Shown: positions 34,401-44,330, counted from the first letter of the stretch. The stretch is 48,799 nt of DNA from UMGS1840 sp045661305 (GCA_045661305.1 JAZRFJ010000002.1:1-48799); one strand, 5' to 3'. The notes: generated from the sequence alone by a model not told the origin. Made by a program: numbers and translations.

Positions 34401-35081
34401 ATGATTTACATTGAAAAAGAAAAAGTAGATGAAAAAACAAGGGAAAAACTTGAAATGATTATCGAGAAGTCTTACGCTTCTTACTGGAAAAAGAAACGGC
34501 TTTTTGATATCTTCTTTGCATCTTTGATTTTACTTTTCTTTTTACCCTTAATGGCTGTTATTGCAATTGTAATTGTAATAGATGACCCGAGTGCAGGTCC
34601 TTTTTACAAACAGGTCAGGGTAGGCCGTCACGGAAAAGAGTTTTATATGTATAAGTTCAGGACTATGAGAGCAAATGCTGATAAGATGATGGAAGAGTTA
34701 AAAAAGCTGAATGAAATGGACGGTCCTGTATTTAAGATTAAAAACGACCCTCGTATAACAAGAGTAGGTAAGTATTTAAGAAAATTATCTCTTGACGAGC
34801 TTATGCAGTTTTTTAATGTACTTAAAGGCGATATGACTCTTGTAGGACCAAGACCGCCGTTGCCCGGTGAGGTTGAGTTTTATACTGATTACCAGAAATT
34901 GCGTCTGCTTGTTACACCTGGTATTACATGTACATGGCAGCTTCATAAAAACAGAAACGATGTTCCGTTTGAAGAATGGGTTGAAATGGATATTGATTAT
35001 ATACAGCACAGAACATATCTTAACGATTTGAAAATTATGTTAAAAACGCCGTTAGTTATGATTACGGCAACAGGAAGATAG
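34401..35081 (+). CDS. Priming sugar-phosphate transferase (WbaP/CpsE catalytic type)
   Basis: 226 residues: one hydrophobic re-entrant segment (about 36-60), then the catalytic domain with YKQVRVGRHGKEFYMYKFRTMR (key FYMYKFRTMR) and LSLDELMQFFNVLKGDMTLVGPRPPLPGE (key LVGPRPPLP). It transfers a sugar phosphate to undecaprenyl phosphate on the inner membrane face, the first step of repeat-unit synthesis. The N-terminal multi-pass region of WbaP is absent, so it is the small monotopic class. Confidence 0.93.
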   Translation: MIYIEKEKVDEKTREKLEMIIEKSYASYWKKKRLFDIFFASLILLFFLPLMAVIAIVIVIDDPSAGPFYKQVRVGRHGKEFYMYKFRTMRANADKMMEELKKLNEMDGPVFKIKNDPRITRVGKYLRKLSLDELMQFFNVLKGDMTLVGPRPPLPGEVEFYTDYQKLRLLVTPGITCTWQLHKNRNDVPFEEWVEMDIDYIQHRTYLNDLKIMLKTPLVMITATGR

Positions 35082-35102
35082 TATAGATTTGGAGTGAAAA
35101 AA

Positions 35103-36227
35103 ATGAAAGTTGCAATGATAGGGCATAAGGTTGTTCCCTCAAGACGCGGTGGAATAGAAAATGTGCTTACCACACTTTGTCCTTTGTTAGTTGAACTTGG
35201 GCTTGATGTTACTTGCTATAACCGTTCAAGCGACAAGGTAGAAAATGAATATATCGGAACTATTAAAGACGGTATGTATAAGGGTGTAAAGATTAAAAAC
35301 GCATGGACGCTTAATAAAAAAGGTATAGCGGCAATGATTGCTTCATTTACTGCGGCAATAGCTGTATCTTTTAAGAATTATGATGTCATTCATTTTCATG
35401 CAGAAGGGCCTTGTGCGGCATTGTGGATTCCAAAGCTTTTTGGGAAAAAATGTGTTGCAACTGTTCACGGACTTGACTGGCAGAGAGAAAAATGGGGTAA
35501 AGGATTTGCTTCAAAATACATAAAATTCGGTGAAAAGGTTTTAGCAAAATATGCTGATGAAATTATAGTTTTAAGTCAGTCAGCTTATGATTATTTTAAA
35601 GAAACATATAACCGAGAGGCAGTAATTATTCATAACGGAATATCAAGACCGATAAAAAGAGATGCAAAGCTTATCGAAGAAAAATACGGTCTTAAAAAAG
35701 ATGAATACATCTGCATTATTTCAAGGCTTACTGCCGAGAAAGGCATCCACTACCTTATTGATGCATATAATATGATTTCGACAGATAAAAAGCTTGTTAT
35801 TGCGGGAGATACAAGTGATACAGATGATTATGTTAAGCTTCTTAAGGAAAAAGCAAAAGGAAATCCGAATATAATTTTTACAGGGTTTATATCGGGTGAT
35901 ATACTTGATGAAATGTACTCAAACGCATACGCAGTTACACTTCCGTCTGACCTTGAGGGTATGTCCTTAAGTCTTTTGGAGGCACTTGCATATGGCAATG
36001 CTGTTATATGCTCGGATATTTTGGAAAATACATCTGTTGCTGATGACAGGGCTATGTATTTTCATAAAGGAGATGTTAAAGAGTTAGCCAAAAAGCTACA
36101 GACGATATGTGATAACAGAGAAATCAGAGAAAAATTAAGAGACGGTGTCGATGAATTTATTTTAAATAAATATAACTGGAATGAGGTTGCAGAATTAACC
36201 TCTAAGCTTTATAAAAGTATAAAATAA
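35103..36227 (+). CDS. GT4-family glycosyltransferase
   Basis: 374 residues, GT-B fold. VVPSRRGGIENVLTTL near the N-terminus and a C-terminal donor site with ISRLTAEKGIHYLIDAY, SDLEGMSLSLLEALAYG are typical of family 4 retaining enzymes of the rhamnosyl/glycosyl type. The GTG at 35094 overlaps its own Shine-Dalgarno, so the ATG at 35103 is chosen. It follows the priming enzyme closely and may add the second sugar. Confidence 0.88.
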   Translation: MKVAMIGHKVVPSRRGGIENVLTTLCPLLVELGLDVTCYNRSSDKVENEYIGTIKDGMYKGVKIKNAWTLNKKGIAAMIASFTAAIAVSFKNYDVIHFHAEGPCAALWIPKLFGKKCVATVHGLDWQREKWGKGFASKYIKFGEKVLAKYADEIIVLSQSAYDYFKETYNREAVIIHNGISRPIKRDAKLIEEKYGLKKDEYICIISRLTAEKGIHYLIDAYNMISTDKKLVIAGDTSDTDDYVKLLKEKAKGNPNIIFTGFISGDILDEMYSNAYAVTLPSDLEGMSLSLLEALAYGNAVICSDILENTSVADDRAMYFHKGDVKELAKKLQTICDNREIREKLRDGVDEFILNKYNWNEVAELTSKLYKSIK

Positions 36228-36245
36228 AAGAAAGGTCAGGTGTAT

Positions 36246-37478
36246 ATGGGAAAAACAATTTATGAAGAAGAGACAGATGTTCTTTTGGAAAAAGTAAAAA
36301 ACATTCTTGAAAATGCAGCATCTTATGAGTTTTATAGTATGTGGGCAAATACATTTACGATTAAACAGATAAGTGAAAAAAATATTATTGTTTACTATCA
36401 TGGTGAAGAGCCTTTTAAAGAGTTTAAAAAAGAATGTAAAAAAATGTTATGGATGTGCATATGTTCAGCTTTGGGCGGAAGAAAAAATATAAAGCTTTTA
36501 GAAGAAAAAGAGCCTAAGGTTATAAATCAAAAGCTCAGAAAGAACATAAAGGCAATTCAGTTTTTGGCAATAGGTATGGTTTTTGCCTGTATTTCAGCGG
36601 TAATAATTACAGTTTTGTGTAATTATATAGGAAACAGAAATTTCAGGGAATCTTTTTATAATGTGAGCAGTCTTAAGGTGGATAATCATATCAGGGTTGT
36701 TCAGATATCAGATTTACACAGTGCAACTTACGGAAAAGACAATAAAAAGCTTACGGACCGTATTGAGAAGTTAAGGCCTGATTTGATAATATGTACAGGT
36801 GATATAATAGATTCCAGAGAAAAAGACGACGAAGATGTGATTAAATTATGTCAAAAGATATCGAAAATTGCACCGTCATATTATATATACGGAAATAACG
36901 AGGTTGAAAGGGTTTATGATATACCGTTAAACCAAAAGGAACTGGACAAAAAATTCGGCTTTAATAATGAAAACCGTGATGAGAACAAGTTACTTCAGAT
37001 TAAAGATTCTTTTGAAGAAAAGCTTGAAAAGACAGGAATAAATGTTTTAAAAAACAAAAAAGATACATTGACAGTAGGTACAACAACAGTTGATATATAT
37101 GGAGTTTTGACATCAAATCCGTCATCCTTCTGGTCTTATAGTGAAAAAAGCTTTTTGGGATACATATATGAAAATGAAGATAACCTAAAAATCACTGCTA
37201 TTCACGAGCCATACATATTTGAAGAGTTCGAGCCTGATTTCTGGGGAGATTTAATGGTATGCGGACATACTCATGGCGGAGAAATCCGTGTTCCCGTGCT
37301 TGGACCTTTATATACACGCGAAGGTGGCTTGTTTCCTGAAAGAAAGGGCAGCTTTGTTTATGGAAGGTATGATACGGCAGGAAGACCTCTTATAGTAAGC
37401 TCGGGACTTGAAAATAAAAATATTTTCAGAATAAATAATCAACCTGAGCTGGTTATTATTGATATTAACAAATTTTAA
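36246..37478 (+). CDS. Membrane-anchored metallophosphoesterase, catalytic His replaced
   Basis: About 410 residues: an N-terminal ~100-residue domain of unknown kind, one transmembrane segment (~102-128), then a calcineurin-like phosphoesterase domain. In numbering from the GTG at 36240, the metal-site motifs are QISDLH (D158, H160), CTGDIID (D188), YGNNE (218-221), AIHEP and CGHTHGG. The usual GNH(D/E) motif reads GNNE: the metal-ligand Asn219 is kept, but the catalytic His is Asn220. It may act on a lipid-linked or phospho-sugar intermediate, or be weakly active. ATG 36246 or GTG 36240 could start it. It is unusual in a polysaccharide locus. Confidence 0.8.
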   Translation: MGKTIYEEETDVLLEKVKNILENAASYEFYSMWANTFTIKQISEKNIIVYYHGEEPFKEFKKECKKMLWMCICSALGGRKNIKLLEEKEPKVINQKLRKNIKAIQFLAIGMVFACISAVIITVLCNYIGNRNFRESFYNVSSLKVDNHIRVVQISDLHSATYGKDNKKLTDRIEKLRPDLIICTGDIIDSREKDDEDVIKLCQKISKIAPSYYIYGNNEVERVYDIPLNQKELDKKFGFNNENRDENKLLQIKDSFEEKLEKTGINVLKNKKDTLTVGTTTVDIYGVLTSNPSSFWSYSEKSFLGYIYENEDNLKITAIHEPYIFEEFEPDFWGDLMVCGHTHGGEIRVPVLGPLYTREGGLFPERKGSFVYGRYDTAGRPLIVSSGLENKNIFRINNQPELVIIDINKF

Positions 37479-37498
37479 TTTTGTGAGGAACATAGAAA

Positions 37499-38854
37499 AT
37501 GTACACATCAATACTTCAAAAAATACCGATTTTATTTGTCGGAATATTATTTTTAGCATCAGCAGTAATAATATATATCCGTTGTAAAAATGTCAATCGT
37601 ACAGAATTTGTGCAGATTTTTAAAACAGCACAATATTTCAGCTTATGGGCAGTTATAGTGTGCTTTGTTATTACTGTTGTATTTGGAGTTTTTAATCATC
37701 TTGATTTGAAAAAATCAGTTCATGCAGTTCTTTCTCTTAACTATTCCGAGGCATCAGCTGCACAAAACTCTAACGGCACAAGATATAATATGGCAGAAAT
37801 TATATCAGATGAGGTAGTAGAAAGAGCGATAGAAAAGGGGGCACTTGAGGATGTAACAGTAAAACAGCTGAAAAATTGCCTTAGTGTTTATCCTTGTGTT
37901 CAGGGTGGAGTAAACAATGAGTCTGAATATCATATTTCAACAGAATTTCAAGTGGAATATCATGCTTCAAAACATACTTCACATCTTGATTCGGAGAATG
38001 TTATAAAATTAATTACTTCAGCTTACAAGGAATATTATATAGAAAGATATACAGATAATTTTAAACTTGATGCTCAGAAACCTGATTTTCTAAGTATGGA
38101 ATATATGGATATAGTTTCTTATTTTGATAAAGAAACTACTGCTATTTTAAATTATTTATACGGTATGGCAGAAAAAAATTCAAGCTTTGTTACCCAGAAT
38201 AATACCACATTTAATTCAATAGCGGGTAAAGTATATCAGTTTAAAGAAAAACAAATAAATCAGAATTTAAAGTCCCTCATTTTGCAAAACGGAATTGTGA
38301 GAAACAGGGAGGACTATACACAAAGACTTTTATTCCAGAATAAAAATACAGATTTTGAACGCAGGAAAAATGCAGTTTCCTTTAATCTTTGCAATCAGGC
38401 AATAGATATGTACAGCGAGGAAATGACAAGGATAGTTCTTGTTCCGACATGGGACCAGTCAGGAAAGTATTACATGGGAAGAACTAAGGTCGGTGTCGAT
38501 GAGATATCAGTTCAGGCGGCTGATTACAGTAATTTTGTTGCATCTAACGAAAAAGAAATTATGGATAATAACCTGATAATCCAGAAAATGAGTGCAGATA
38601 ATGCTGATTTTAATGATTATGAGGCTGTTGATGAATTAATCGAGTCTGTTTATAAGGATATAAAGAGTTTTGAGAGGGAAGCTGTAAATGCAGGCAGAGA
38701 ATATTCAAATTACAGAATGAACCAATGTATTGCAGTAAGTATTTACGGTATTTCTCTTATGAGTGAATTAAAAACGCTGATTTTGTTTGCTATGTTTACT
38801 TATATGGCACTTATACTTTTCGGAATATCCAAAAAATTTCCGAAAAAGGCATAA
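37499..38854 (+). CDS. Wzz-like polysaccharide co-polymerase protein (first of two)
   Basis: 451 residues. Two transmembrane segments near the N-terminus (about 9-28 and 47-68), a large extracytoplasmic region and one at the C-terminus (about 425-445), ending in a short basic tail. The region after the second segment (VLSLNYSEASAAQNSNG, SDEVVERAIEKGALEDVTV, then a YHISTEF-type strand) has the Wzz pattern of a beta-strand domain followed by long helices. It probably sets polymer length with the protein encoded 18 bases downstream. There is no attached or adjacent tyrosine kinase. The assignment is by topology and motif style. Confidence 0.6.
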   Translation: MYTSILQKIPILFVGILFLASAVIIYIRCKNVNRTEFVQIFKTAQYFSLWAVIVCFVITVVFGVFNHLDLKKSVHAVLSLNYSEASAAQNSNGTRYNMAEIISDEVVERAIEKGALEDVTVKQLKNCLSVYPCVQGGVNNESEYHISTEFQVEYHASKHTSHLDSENVIKLITSAYKEYYIERYTDNFKLDAQKPDFLSMEYMDIVSYFDKETTAILNYLYGMAEKNSSFVTQNNTTFNSIAGKVYQFKEKQINQNLKSLILQNGIVRNREDYTQRLLFQNKNTDFERRKNAVSFNLCNQAIDMYSEEMTRIVLVPTWDQSGKYYMGRTKVGVDEISVQAADYSNFVASNEKEIMDNNLIIQKMSADNADFNDYEAVDELIESVYKDIKSFEREAVNAGREYSNYRMNQCIAVSIYGISLMSELKTLILFAMFTYMALILFGISKKFPKKA

Positions 38855-38872
38855 TTATTAGGGAGGATAAAG

Positions 38873-40741
38873 ATGAAAAATTTTCAGATTTTCAGATATT
38901 TAAGAAAAATTTTACCGTTTATAATAGTTTTTTGCCTTTTATCTACATGTGCTATCTATTTTAAGCTCTCAAAATCAAATACATATATTGCATCAGAAGT
39001 TATTCACTATAACGATGAGCAGGCAGAAAAAGGACTTGCCCCAACGGGTGACAAGCTTGATGTAAATGAGATAAAATCGTCTGCTGTTATGTCTAAAGTT
39101 GTTGATAAAATGGGACTTACAGGCATTTACTCGGTTGACAGCCTTATATCAAGAATAAATATAACACCTATTGAGGATAAAGACAAAATAGCACAGAAGG
39201 AAGCTAAGCTTGAAGAGGGCGAGGAATATATTTACGAGCCGAGTACATATATAGTTTCTTTTTCCGCAACAAGCGGTGAGGGTGCTGATTTTGCAAGAAC
39301 TATACTTGATGAAACACTCGATATTTACTTTGCACAGTTCAGCCAGAAATATGTTAATGTTGCACCTGCAAATAACACTATAGAAAATATTGATAAAGGT
39401 AGTTATGATTATATTGAAATGATGGAGCTTATTGATACAAGCATTGAGGAAACATTGAACACACTTTATCAGAGAATCGAGCAGAATAATTATTACAGGT
39501 CAACTAAAACAGGTGTGTCTTTTGTTGACCTTGCGGAAGAATTTAATTATTTAAGACAGGTCAGGGTTTCATCTCTTTTTTCAAAAATATATAAGTATCA
39601 GATTACAAAAAACAAATCAGTCCTTATTTCTGACTATACAACAAGAATAGATAACAATAATATCTCAAATACAAAAGAAGACAGTATAGTTGAAGATGTT
39701 GTTATGGTTATAGATGCGTATGTTAAGAAAATGAGAGAATCAGGGAATACGAATATAAGTTACGAATACATTCTAGATAATCTTCACGAAAGAAATCTTC
39801 AGGAGTATGTGGGAGATCAGACTGTAACATATGACGAGCTTATTTACAGCTGGAGGGAGCATAACGAAAATAAGGAACATTCGATTATTGATTCTGCATA
39901 CTGTCAGTATGTTATTGATACCTTTGAGCGTTGCACAGGAAATTGTAACGATGGAGAATGTTCAAATTCTATGTCTACTTGTACGGCACTTTATAATCAG
40001 CAATATGAAACAATAAAGGATGAGGTGGAAAAAGAAATCAACAGTCTTGTTGAAAAGCTTAATGTCCTTTATGATACAACTAAAAAAACAAACGACGAAT
40101 ATAACGAATACATCGGTGCAAGCTATATTTCCGTATTATCGTCTGCATCTGTTAAAGAAAGTATCAATGTAACTCTTTATACAATCATTGCGTTTTTCTT
40201 CCTTGTGGTTCTTTGCTCGGGAGGTGCGATTGTTCTTGGAAGAATGGGAGATATAATAAACTATATTTTCTATACAGACCACCTTACAGGCTTTAGTAAC
40301 AGGGCATATTTCGACAAGTATCTTAAATCTAAAGATAAGAAGCTTTTAGATGACGGTGTTGTTTATTGTCTTGTTGATATAGCAAATCTTGTGCATATAA
40401 ACGGTGAACATTCAAGAAATGTGGGAGATGCAATTATAAAGATGTTCACAGAGTATATTAAACAGGTATTCGGAAAAACAAAGGCTGAATTTATCTATAA
40501 CGGTAACGGAAGCTTTGCAATATTAGCTGAAAATTCAGATTATATTACTGTTGAGGATATAATGGGACTGTTTAAGTTAAGACTTTTAGACAGAGAAGAA
40601 TACAGAGAAATTAAGATAGAATATAAGATTGGTATAGCAGAAACTTATAAGGAAAATAAAACAGCAAGAAAGCTACTTTCAGAAGCTATCAAAGCTAAAA
40701 AAACATATACATCGGATTTAGGAGAAGAATCACCAGTATAA
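38873..40741 (+). CDS. Wzz-like co-polymerase fused to a degenerate GGDEF domain
   Basis: 622 residues. TM1 is about 11-30. The extracytoplasmic Wzz-like part has NTYIASEVIHY, VNEIKSSAVMSKVVDKMGL and STYIVSFSATSG, then long helices. Five cysteines at 344, 354, 358, 363 and 370 form a cluster. TM2 is about 431-457. The cytoplasmic GGDEF-family domain (about 468-615) keeps YTDHLTGFSNRAYF and one Asp of the metal site (VDIANL, D502), but the signature is GNGSF (544-548) and no RxxD inhibitory site precedes it. It is thus likely a nucleotide receptor or dead cyclase rather than a cyclase. The fusion places a c-di-GMP-related module directly on the chain-length regulator. Confidence 0.8.
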   Translation: MKNFQIFRYLRKILPFIIVFCLLSTCAIYFKLSKSNTYIASEVIHYNDEQAEKGLAPTGDKLDVNEIKSSAVMSKVVDKMGLTGIYSVDSLISRINITPIEDKDKIAQKEAKLEEGEEYIYEPSTYIVSFSATSGEGADFARTILDETLDIYFAQFSQKYVNVAPANNTIENIDKGSYDYIEMMELIDTSIEETLNTLYQRIEQNNYYRSTKTGVSFVDLAEEFNYLRQVRVSSLFSKIYKYQITKNKSVLISDYTTRIDNNNISNTKEDSIVEDVVMVIDAYVKKMRESGNTNISYEYILDNLHERNLQEYVGDQTVTYDELIYSWREHNENKEHSIIDSAYCQYVIDTFERCTGNCNDGECSNSMSTCTALYNQQYETIKDEVEKEINSLVEKLNVLYDTTKKTNDEYNEYIGASYISVLSSASVKESINVTLYTIIAFFFLVVLCSGGAIVLGRMGDIINYIFYTDHLTGFSNRAYFDKYLKSKDKKLLDDGVVYCLVDIANLVHINGEHSRNVGDAIIKMFTEYIKQVFGKTKAEFIYNGNGSFAILAENSDYITVEDIMGLFKLRLLDREEYREIKIEYKIGIAETYKENKTARKLLSEAIKAKKTYTSDLGEESPV

Positions 40742-40757
40742 GAGGAGGGAAAGCAGG

Positions 40758-42062
40758 GTGGAAAATAAAATTCTTGAGAAGGCAAAAGCATTTTATTTTA
40801 TTGTTGTTGCTGTAGCGATGTATTATTTTCTCAATGAATATATTGATGTAGGTCTTCATATTGCATACCGCCATGCTTTCACACTTGTTTTAGCTTTTTC
40901 TGCGATAATTATGTTTTTATATAAACCGAATATAGCAAGAGGCTTTACGGCATTTAAGTCCGCGTGCGTGTACAGTATTCCGCTTTTAGTAACAACGGCA
41001 GTTTCGCTGTTTATATGGTTTTGGGAAACAGTTGACGTAGAAGTTATTTCAAGAGGACTTTCAAGCTCTTTTATATATTTTAATATGTTTTCCTTTGCAC
41101 TTGGTGCAGGAGCAATGCTTTATATTTTCGGAGAAAAAGGGATATGGTATAACCTTATTGCCATTTTATCCGCAAACATTTTTATGATAGTTACAATTAT
41201 TATAAATAATGGTTTTGGTAATTATTTATCTGAATTTGTAACGCTTATAACTACATTTGCAGGTGAAACGGGTGATATAATTGTACAGGCAGAAATTCAC
41301 GAGCTTGCATTTTGTTTAGGTGCGTACCTTATATACATGCTTTTTAAGCCGAAGAAAGATATTATTTATTTTATTCTTCTTTTCCTTTCTTTGTTTTGCT
41401 TTTTGTCGGCTTTTAAAAGAATAGGTGTTATTGCAATTGTGATTGCACTTTTGTTTGGCTACATTCTAAAATTTATTGCCAAATATAACAAGAAAACTGC
41501 AACAAGGCTGATTACTTTTTTATCAATACTTTTGGTACTTATTCTTATACTTTATGTTGCGCTTATAAAAGCAGGTGCTTTTGAGCTTTTGGAAAAAGCA
41601 GGAGTGAATACAAGCGGACGAGTGGGAATATATGATGCAGTTGATGAGTTTTATGAATTTGCCCCTTCGTTTTTAGGAAACGGTATTGGATTTTTAACAT
41701 ACCAGTTAAATACATTTATTAATATAGGGGTTGCATCTGTACATAACGATTTTCTTCAGCATTTTATCGACCTGGGATTTTGGGGTTATATAATATGGCT
41801 TTTATCTATTACACTTGTAAGAGTTTTATATTTCGGTGCAAAAGGGAAGGTTGAGAATGCTATTATTACATTTATGCTTACACTTTATCTTATAATTGTA
41901 TCATCAACTGACAACACGATGAATTACCCTCTTCTTACAGGGGTCCTTGCGATACTGATGATAGGATGTGGATTTGATGAAAAAGTCCGTTATAATGAGA
42001 ATAAAATGTTTGGGTATATTTCTTCTGAGAACAAAGAAAAGGAAAGTGATTTAATGCTATGA
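40758..42062 (+). CDS. Wzy-like polysaccharide polymerase / O-antigen ligase family
   Basis: 434 residues with about eleven transmembrane segments. A large outer loop contains AGVNTSGRVGIYDAVDEFYEF and the conserved-type FLGNGIGFLTYQL and SVHNDFLQHFIDLGFWG (key HNDFLQ). This pattern is typical of Wzy/WaaL-family proteins, which join repeat units outside the membrane. It starts at GTG with AGGAGGG upstream, directly after the co-polymerase, its expected partner. Confidence 0.85.
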   Translation: MENKILEKAKAFYFIVVAVAMYYFLNEYIDVGLHIAYRHAFTLVLAFSAIIMFLYKPNIARGFTAFKSACVYSIPLLVTTAVSLFIWFWETVDVEVISRGLSSSFIYFNMFSFALGAGAMLYIFGEKGIWYNLIAILSANIFMIVTIIINNGFGNYLSEFVTLITTFAGETGDIIVQAEIHELAFCLGAYLIYMLFKPKKDIIYFILLFLSLFCFLSAFKRIGVIAIVIALLFGYILKFIAKYNKKTATRLITFLSILLVLILILYVALIKAGAFELLEKAGVNTSGRVGIYDAVDEFYEFAPSFLGNGIGFLTYQLNTFINIGVASVHNDFLQHFIDLGFWGYIIWLLSITLVRVLYFGAKGKVENAIITFMLTLYLIIVSSTDNTMNYPLLTGVLAILMIGCGFDEKVRYNENKMFGYISSENKEKESDLML

Positions 42063-43267
42063 AAATCCTGATGGTAAATAAATTTTTATATCCCCGCGGA
42101 GGAAGTGAAAGCTATATGCTTTCTTTAGGGGAGCATCTTAAAAAAAGCGGTCATGAAGTTCAATATTTCGGAATGTATGACGAAAAAAATACAGTAGGAA
42201 ATTCATCAGGAATATGTACTTCCAATATGGATTTTCATTCAAAAGGCTTGGCAAGATTTTTATATCCTTTTAAAATAATTTATTCCTTTGAAGCAAAAAG
42301 AAAAATAATCAAAGTCATAGATGAATTTAAACCTGATATTGTTCATATGAACAATATCAATTTTCAGCTAACACCCTCTGTTATATATGGAGCAAAAAAA
42401 AGGAAAGTTCCCGTTATTCAGACGGTACACGACTATCAGATGCTTTGCCCTAATCATGTTTTTTATAACTTTAATAAAAATCAGCCATGCGAAAAATGTA
42501 TAAACGGCTCTCATATTAACTGCATAAAAAATAAATGTATTCATAACTCAGCTGTTAAGAGCATTATAGGTGTAGTTGAGGCAAAGCTTTATTCGTTACT
42601 GAAAGCTTATAAAAAAGTCGATTTATTTATATGCCCCAGCCATTTTCTTGAAAAGAAACTATTATCTGCAAAGAAATTTTATAAAGGTAAAACATATACA
42701 ATACATAATTTCATAGATAAAAAAGCGTTTTCAAAGACAGATGAAAACCAAAGCTCATATATCGTATATGTAGGACGGCTTTCAAAAGAAAAGGGCGTGG
42801 AGGCGCTTGCAGAAACTGCAAAGCTTCTTTCGGAGCATACTTTTGTTGTTGCAGGAAACGGACCTGAGGAAGATGTGCTTAAAAATATAGAAAATATTGA
42901 GCTTAAAGGGTTCGTCACAGGCGATGAGCTTACTAAGCTTATGGGGAATGCAAAGGTTCTTCTTCTTCCGTCGGTATGCTATGAAAATTGTCCGCTTTCA
43001 ATACTTGAAGCTCATTCTATGGGTGTTCCTGTTGTTACTATGAATAGCGGAGGAATGGCAGAGCTTGTAAAAGACGGAGTTACAGGTACACTTGTAGATA
43101 CACCATCGGCAGAAGAAATTGCTAAAAAACTAAAAAGAACTATTGAGGACGAAGAATACTATAAAAAGCTTAAAGAAAATTGTAAAAATGAGAAAGAAAA
43201 TATTTTAAGTGTGGAAACATACTGCGATATTTTAACAGAACAATATAAAAAATTAATTATGAGGTGA
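42059..43267 (+). CDS. GT4-family glycosyltransferase with cysteine-rich insertion
   Basis: 402 residues, GT-B fold. The N-terminus has NKFLYPRGGSESYMLSLGEHL, and the donor site reads VGRLSKEKGVEALAETA and ENCPLSILEAHSMGVPVV. An insertion with CEKCINGSHINCIKNKC near residues 140-160 is a small Cys-rich knuckle seen in a subset of this family. It overlaps the polymerase stop by ATGA. Confidence 0.88.
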   Translation: MKILMVNKFLYPRGGSESYMLSLGEHLKKSGHEVQYFGMYDEKNTVGNSSGICTSNMDFHSKGLARFLYPFKIIYSFEAKRKIIKVIDEFKPDIVHMNNINFQLTPSVIYGAKKRKVPVIQTVHDYQMLCPNHVFYNFNKNQPCEKCINGSHINCIKNKCIHNSAVKSIIGVVEAKLYSLLKAYKKVDLFICPSHFLEKKLLSAKKFYKGKTYTIHNFIDKKAFSKTDENQSSYIVYVGRLSKEKGVEALAETAKLLSEHTFVVAGNGPEEDVLKNIENIELKGFVTGDELTKLMGNAKVLLLPSVCYENCPLSILEAHSMGVPVVTMNSGGMAELVKDGVTGTLVDTPSAEEIAKKLKRTIEDEEYYKKLKENCKNEKENILSVETYCDILTEQYKKLIMR

Positions 43268-43271
43268 AGTT

Positions 43272-44330
43272 GTGACACAACCTGAAGTAAGTATCATAGT
43301 TCCTGTATATAATGTTGAAAAATATCTTGAGAGATGTATAAATTCATTAAGGAACCAGACATTAAAAAATATTGAAATAATACTTGTGGACGATTGTTCA
43401 ACTGATTTATCAGGTAAATTGTGCGATGATTTTTCAAAAGAGGACAATCGTATAAAAGTAATTCACAAAGAAAATGAGGGTGCGGGAAAAGCAAGAAATT
43501 CTGCACTTGAAATTGCTGTGGGAAAATATATCGGTTTTGTTGACTCTGATGATTATGTTGAGCCTAAAATGTTTGAAACACTTTATGATACAGCAGAAAA
43601 ATATAAGTCTGATTTAGTAATGTCAGGCGTTGTATACAGAAACGGAAATATATTCAAAAAAGATGGAGAGTGTATCCGAAAAGACTATTTTTCTGATGAT
43701 ACACATTTTCAGACAGAAAAGGAATTGAAAGAACTTAAAATGGGTATTGTGGGAGCATTGCCTCATGATGCTGATGACAGCAAGTATGGAATGAGCATAT
43801 GGAAAAATCTTTTTAAAACTGAAATAATAAAGAATAATAATCTTTGCTTTCAGTCTGAAAGGGAAATGCTTTCCGAAGATGCTTTGTTTATGATAGATTA
43901 CATATCTTGTATCAAAAAAGCAACAGGTATTAAAGAAGCTTTTTATAACTACATAAGAAACGAAGCTTCTATTTCAAAATCCTATAAAAAGGACAGATTT
44001 GAAAAAAGCCTTGTTTTTGTTAATGAAGTGAAAAAAAGATTTGGCAAAGATTGCGAGCCTGAAGAATATCAAATTTATTTATACAGATTTTGGCAGGCAA
44101 TGTGCAGGGTTATGTGTTCACAGGAAATAATGTATGCAAAAGACAACAATATTAAGTATTCTGCTCTTAAAAAAAGATTAAAACAGATTTGTACGCATGA
44201 ATTGACTGTAAGAGCATTAAAAACATATCCGATAGGAAAATTACCCACAAAACAGGGAATATTTGCATATGCGATGAAATGCAGAATGTATTTTGTTTTG
44301 AAAATGCTTGTAGGATTAAGAAACAGATAG
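43272..44330 (+). CDS. GT2-family glycosyltransferase (first of three in tandem)
   Basis: 352 residues, GT-A fold. VSIIVPVYNVEKYLERCINSL opens the protein (key VPVYNVEKYL); VDDCSTD and FVDSDDYV provide the DxD. A GTG start follows GAGGTGA. It adds a sugar to the repeat unit in the cytoplasm; the donor is not predictable. Confidence 0.9.
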   Translation: MTQPEVSIIVPVYNVEKYLERCINSLRNQTLKNIEIILVDDCSTDLSGKLCDDFSKEDNRIKVIHKENEGAGKARNSALEIAVGKYIGFVDSDDYVEPKMFETLYDTAEKYKSDLVMSGVVYRNGNIFKKDGECIRKDYFSDDTHFQTEKELKELKMGIVGALPHDADDSKYGMSIWKNLFKTEIIKNNNLCFQSEREMLSEDALFMIDYISCIKKATGIKEAFYNYIRNEASISKSYKKDRFEKSLVFVNEVKKRFGKDCEPEEYQIYLYRFWQAMCRVMCSQEIMYAKDNNIKYSALKKRLKQICTHELTVRALKTYPIGKLPTKQGIFAYAMKCRMYFVLKMLVGLRNR

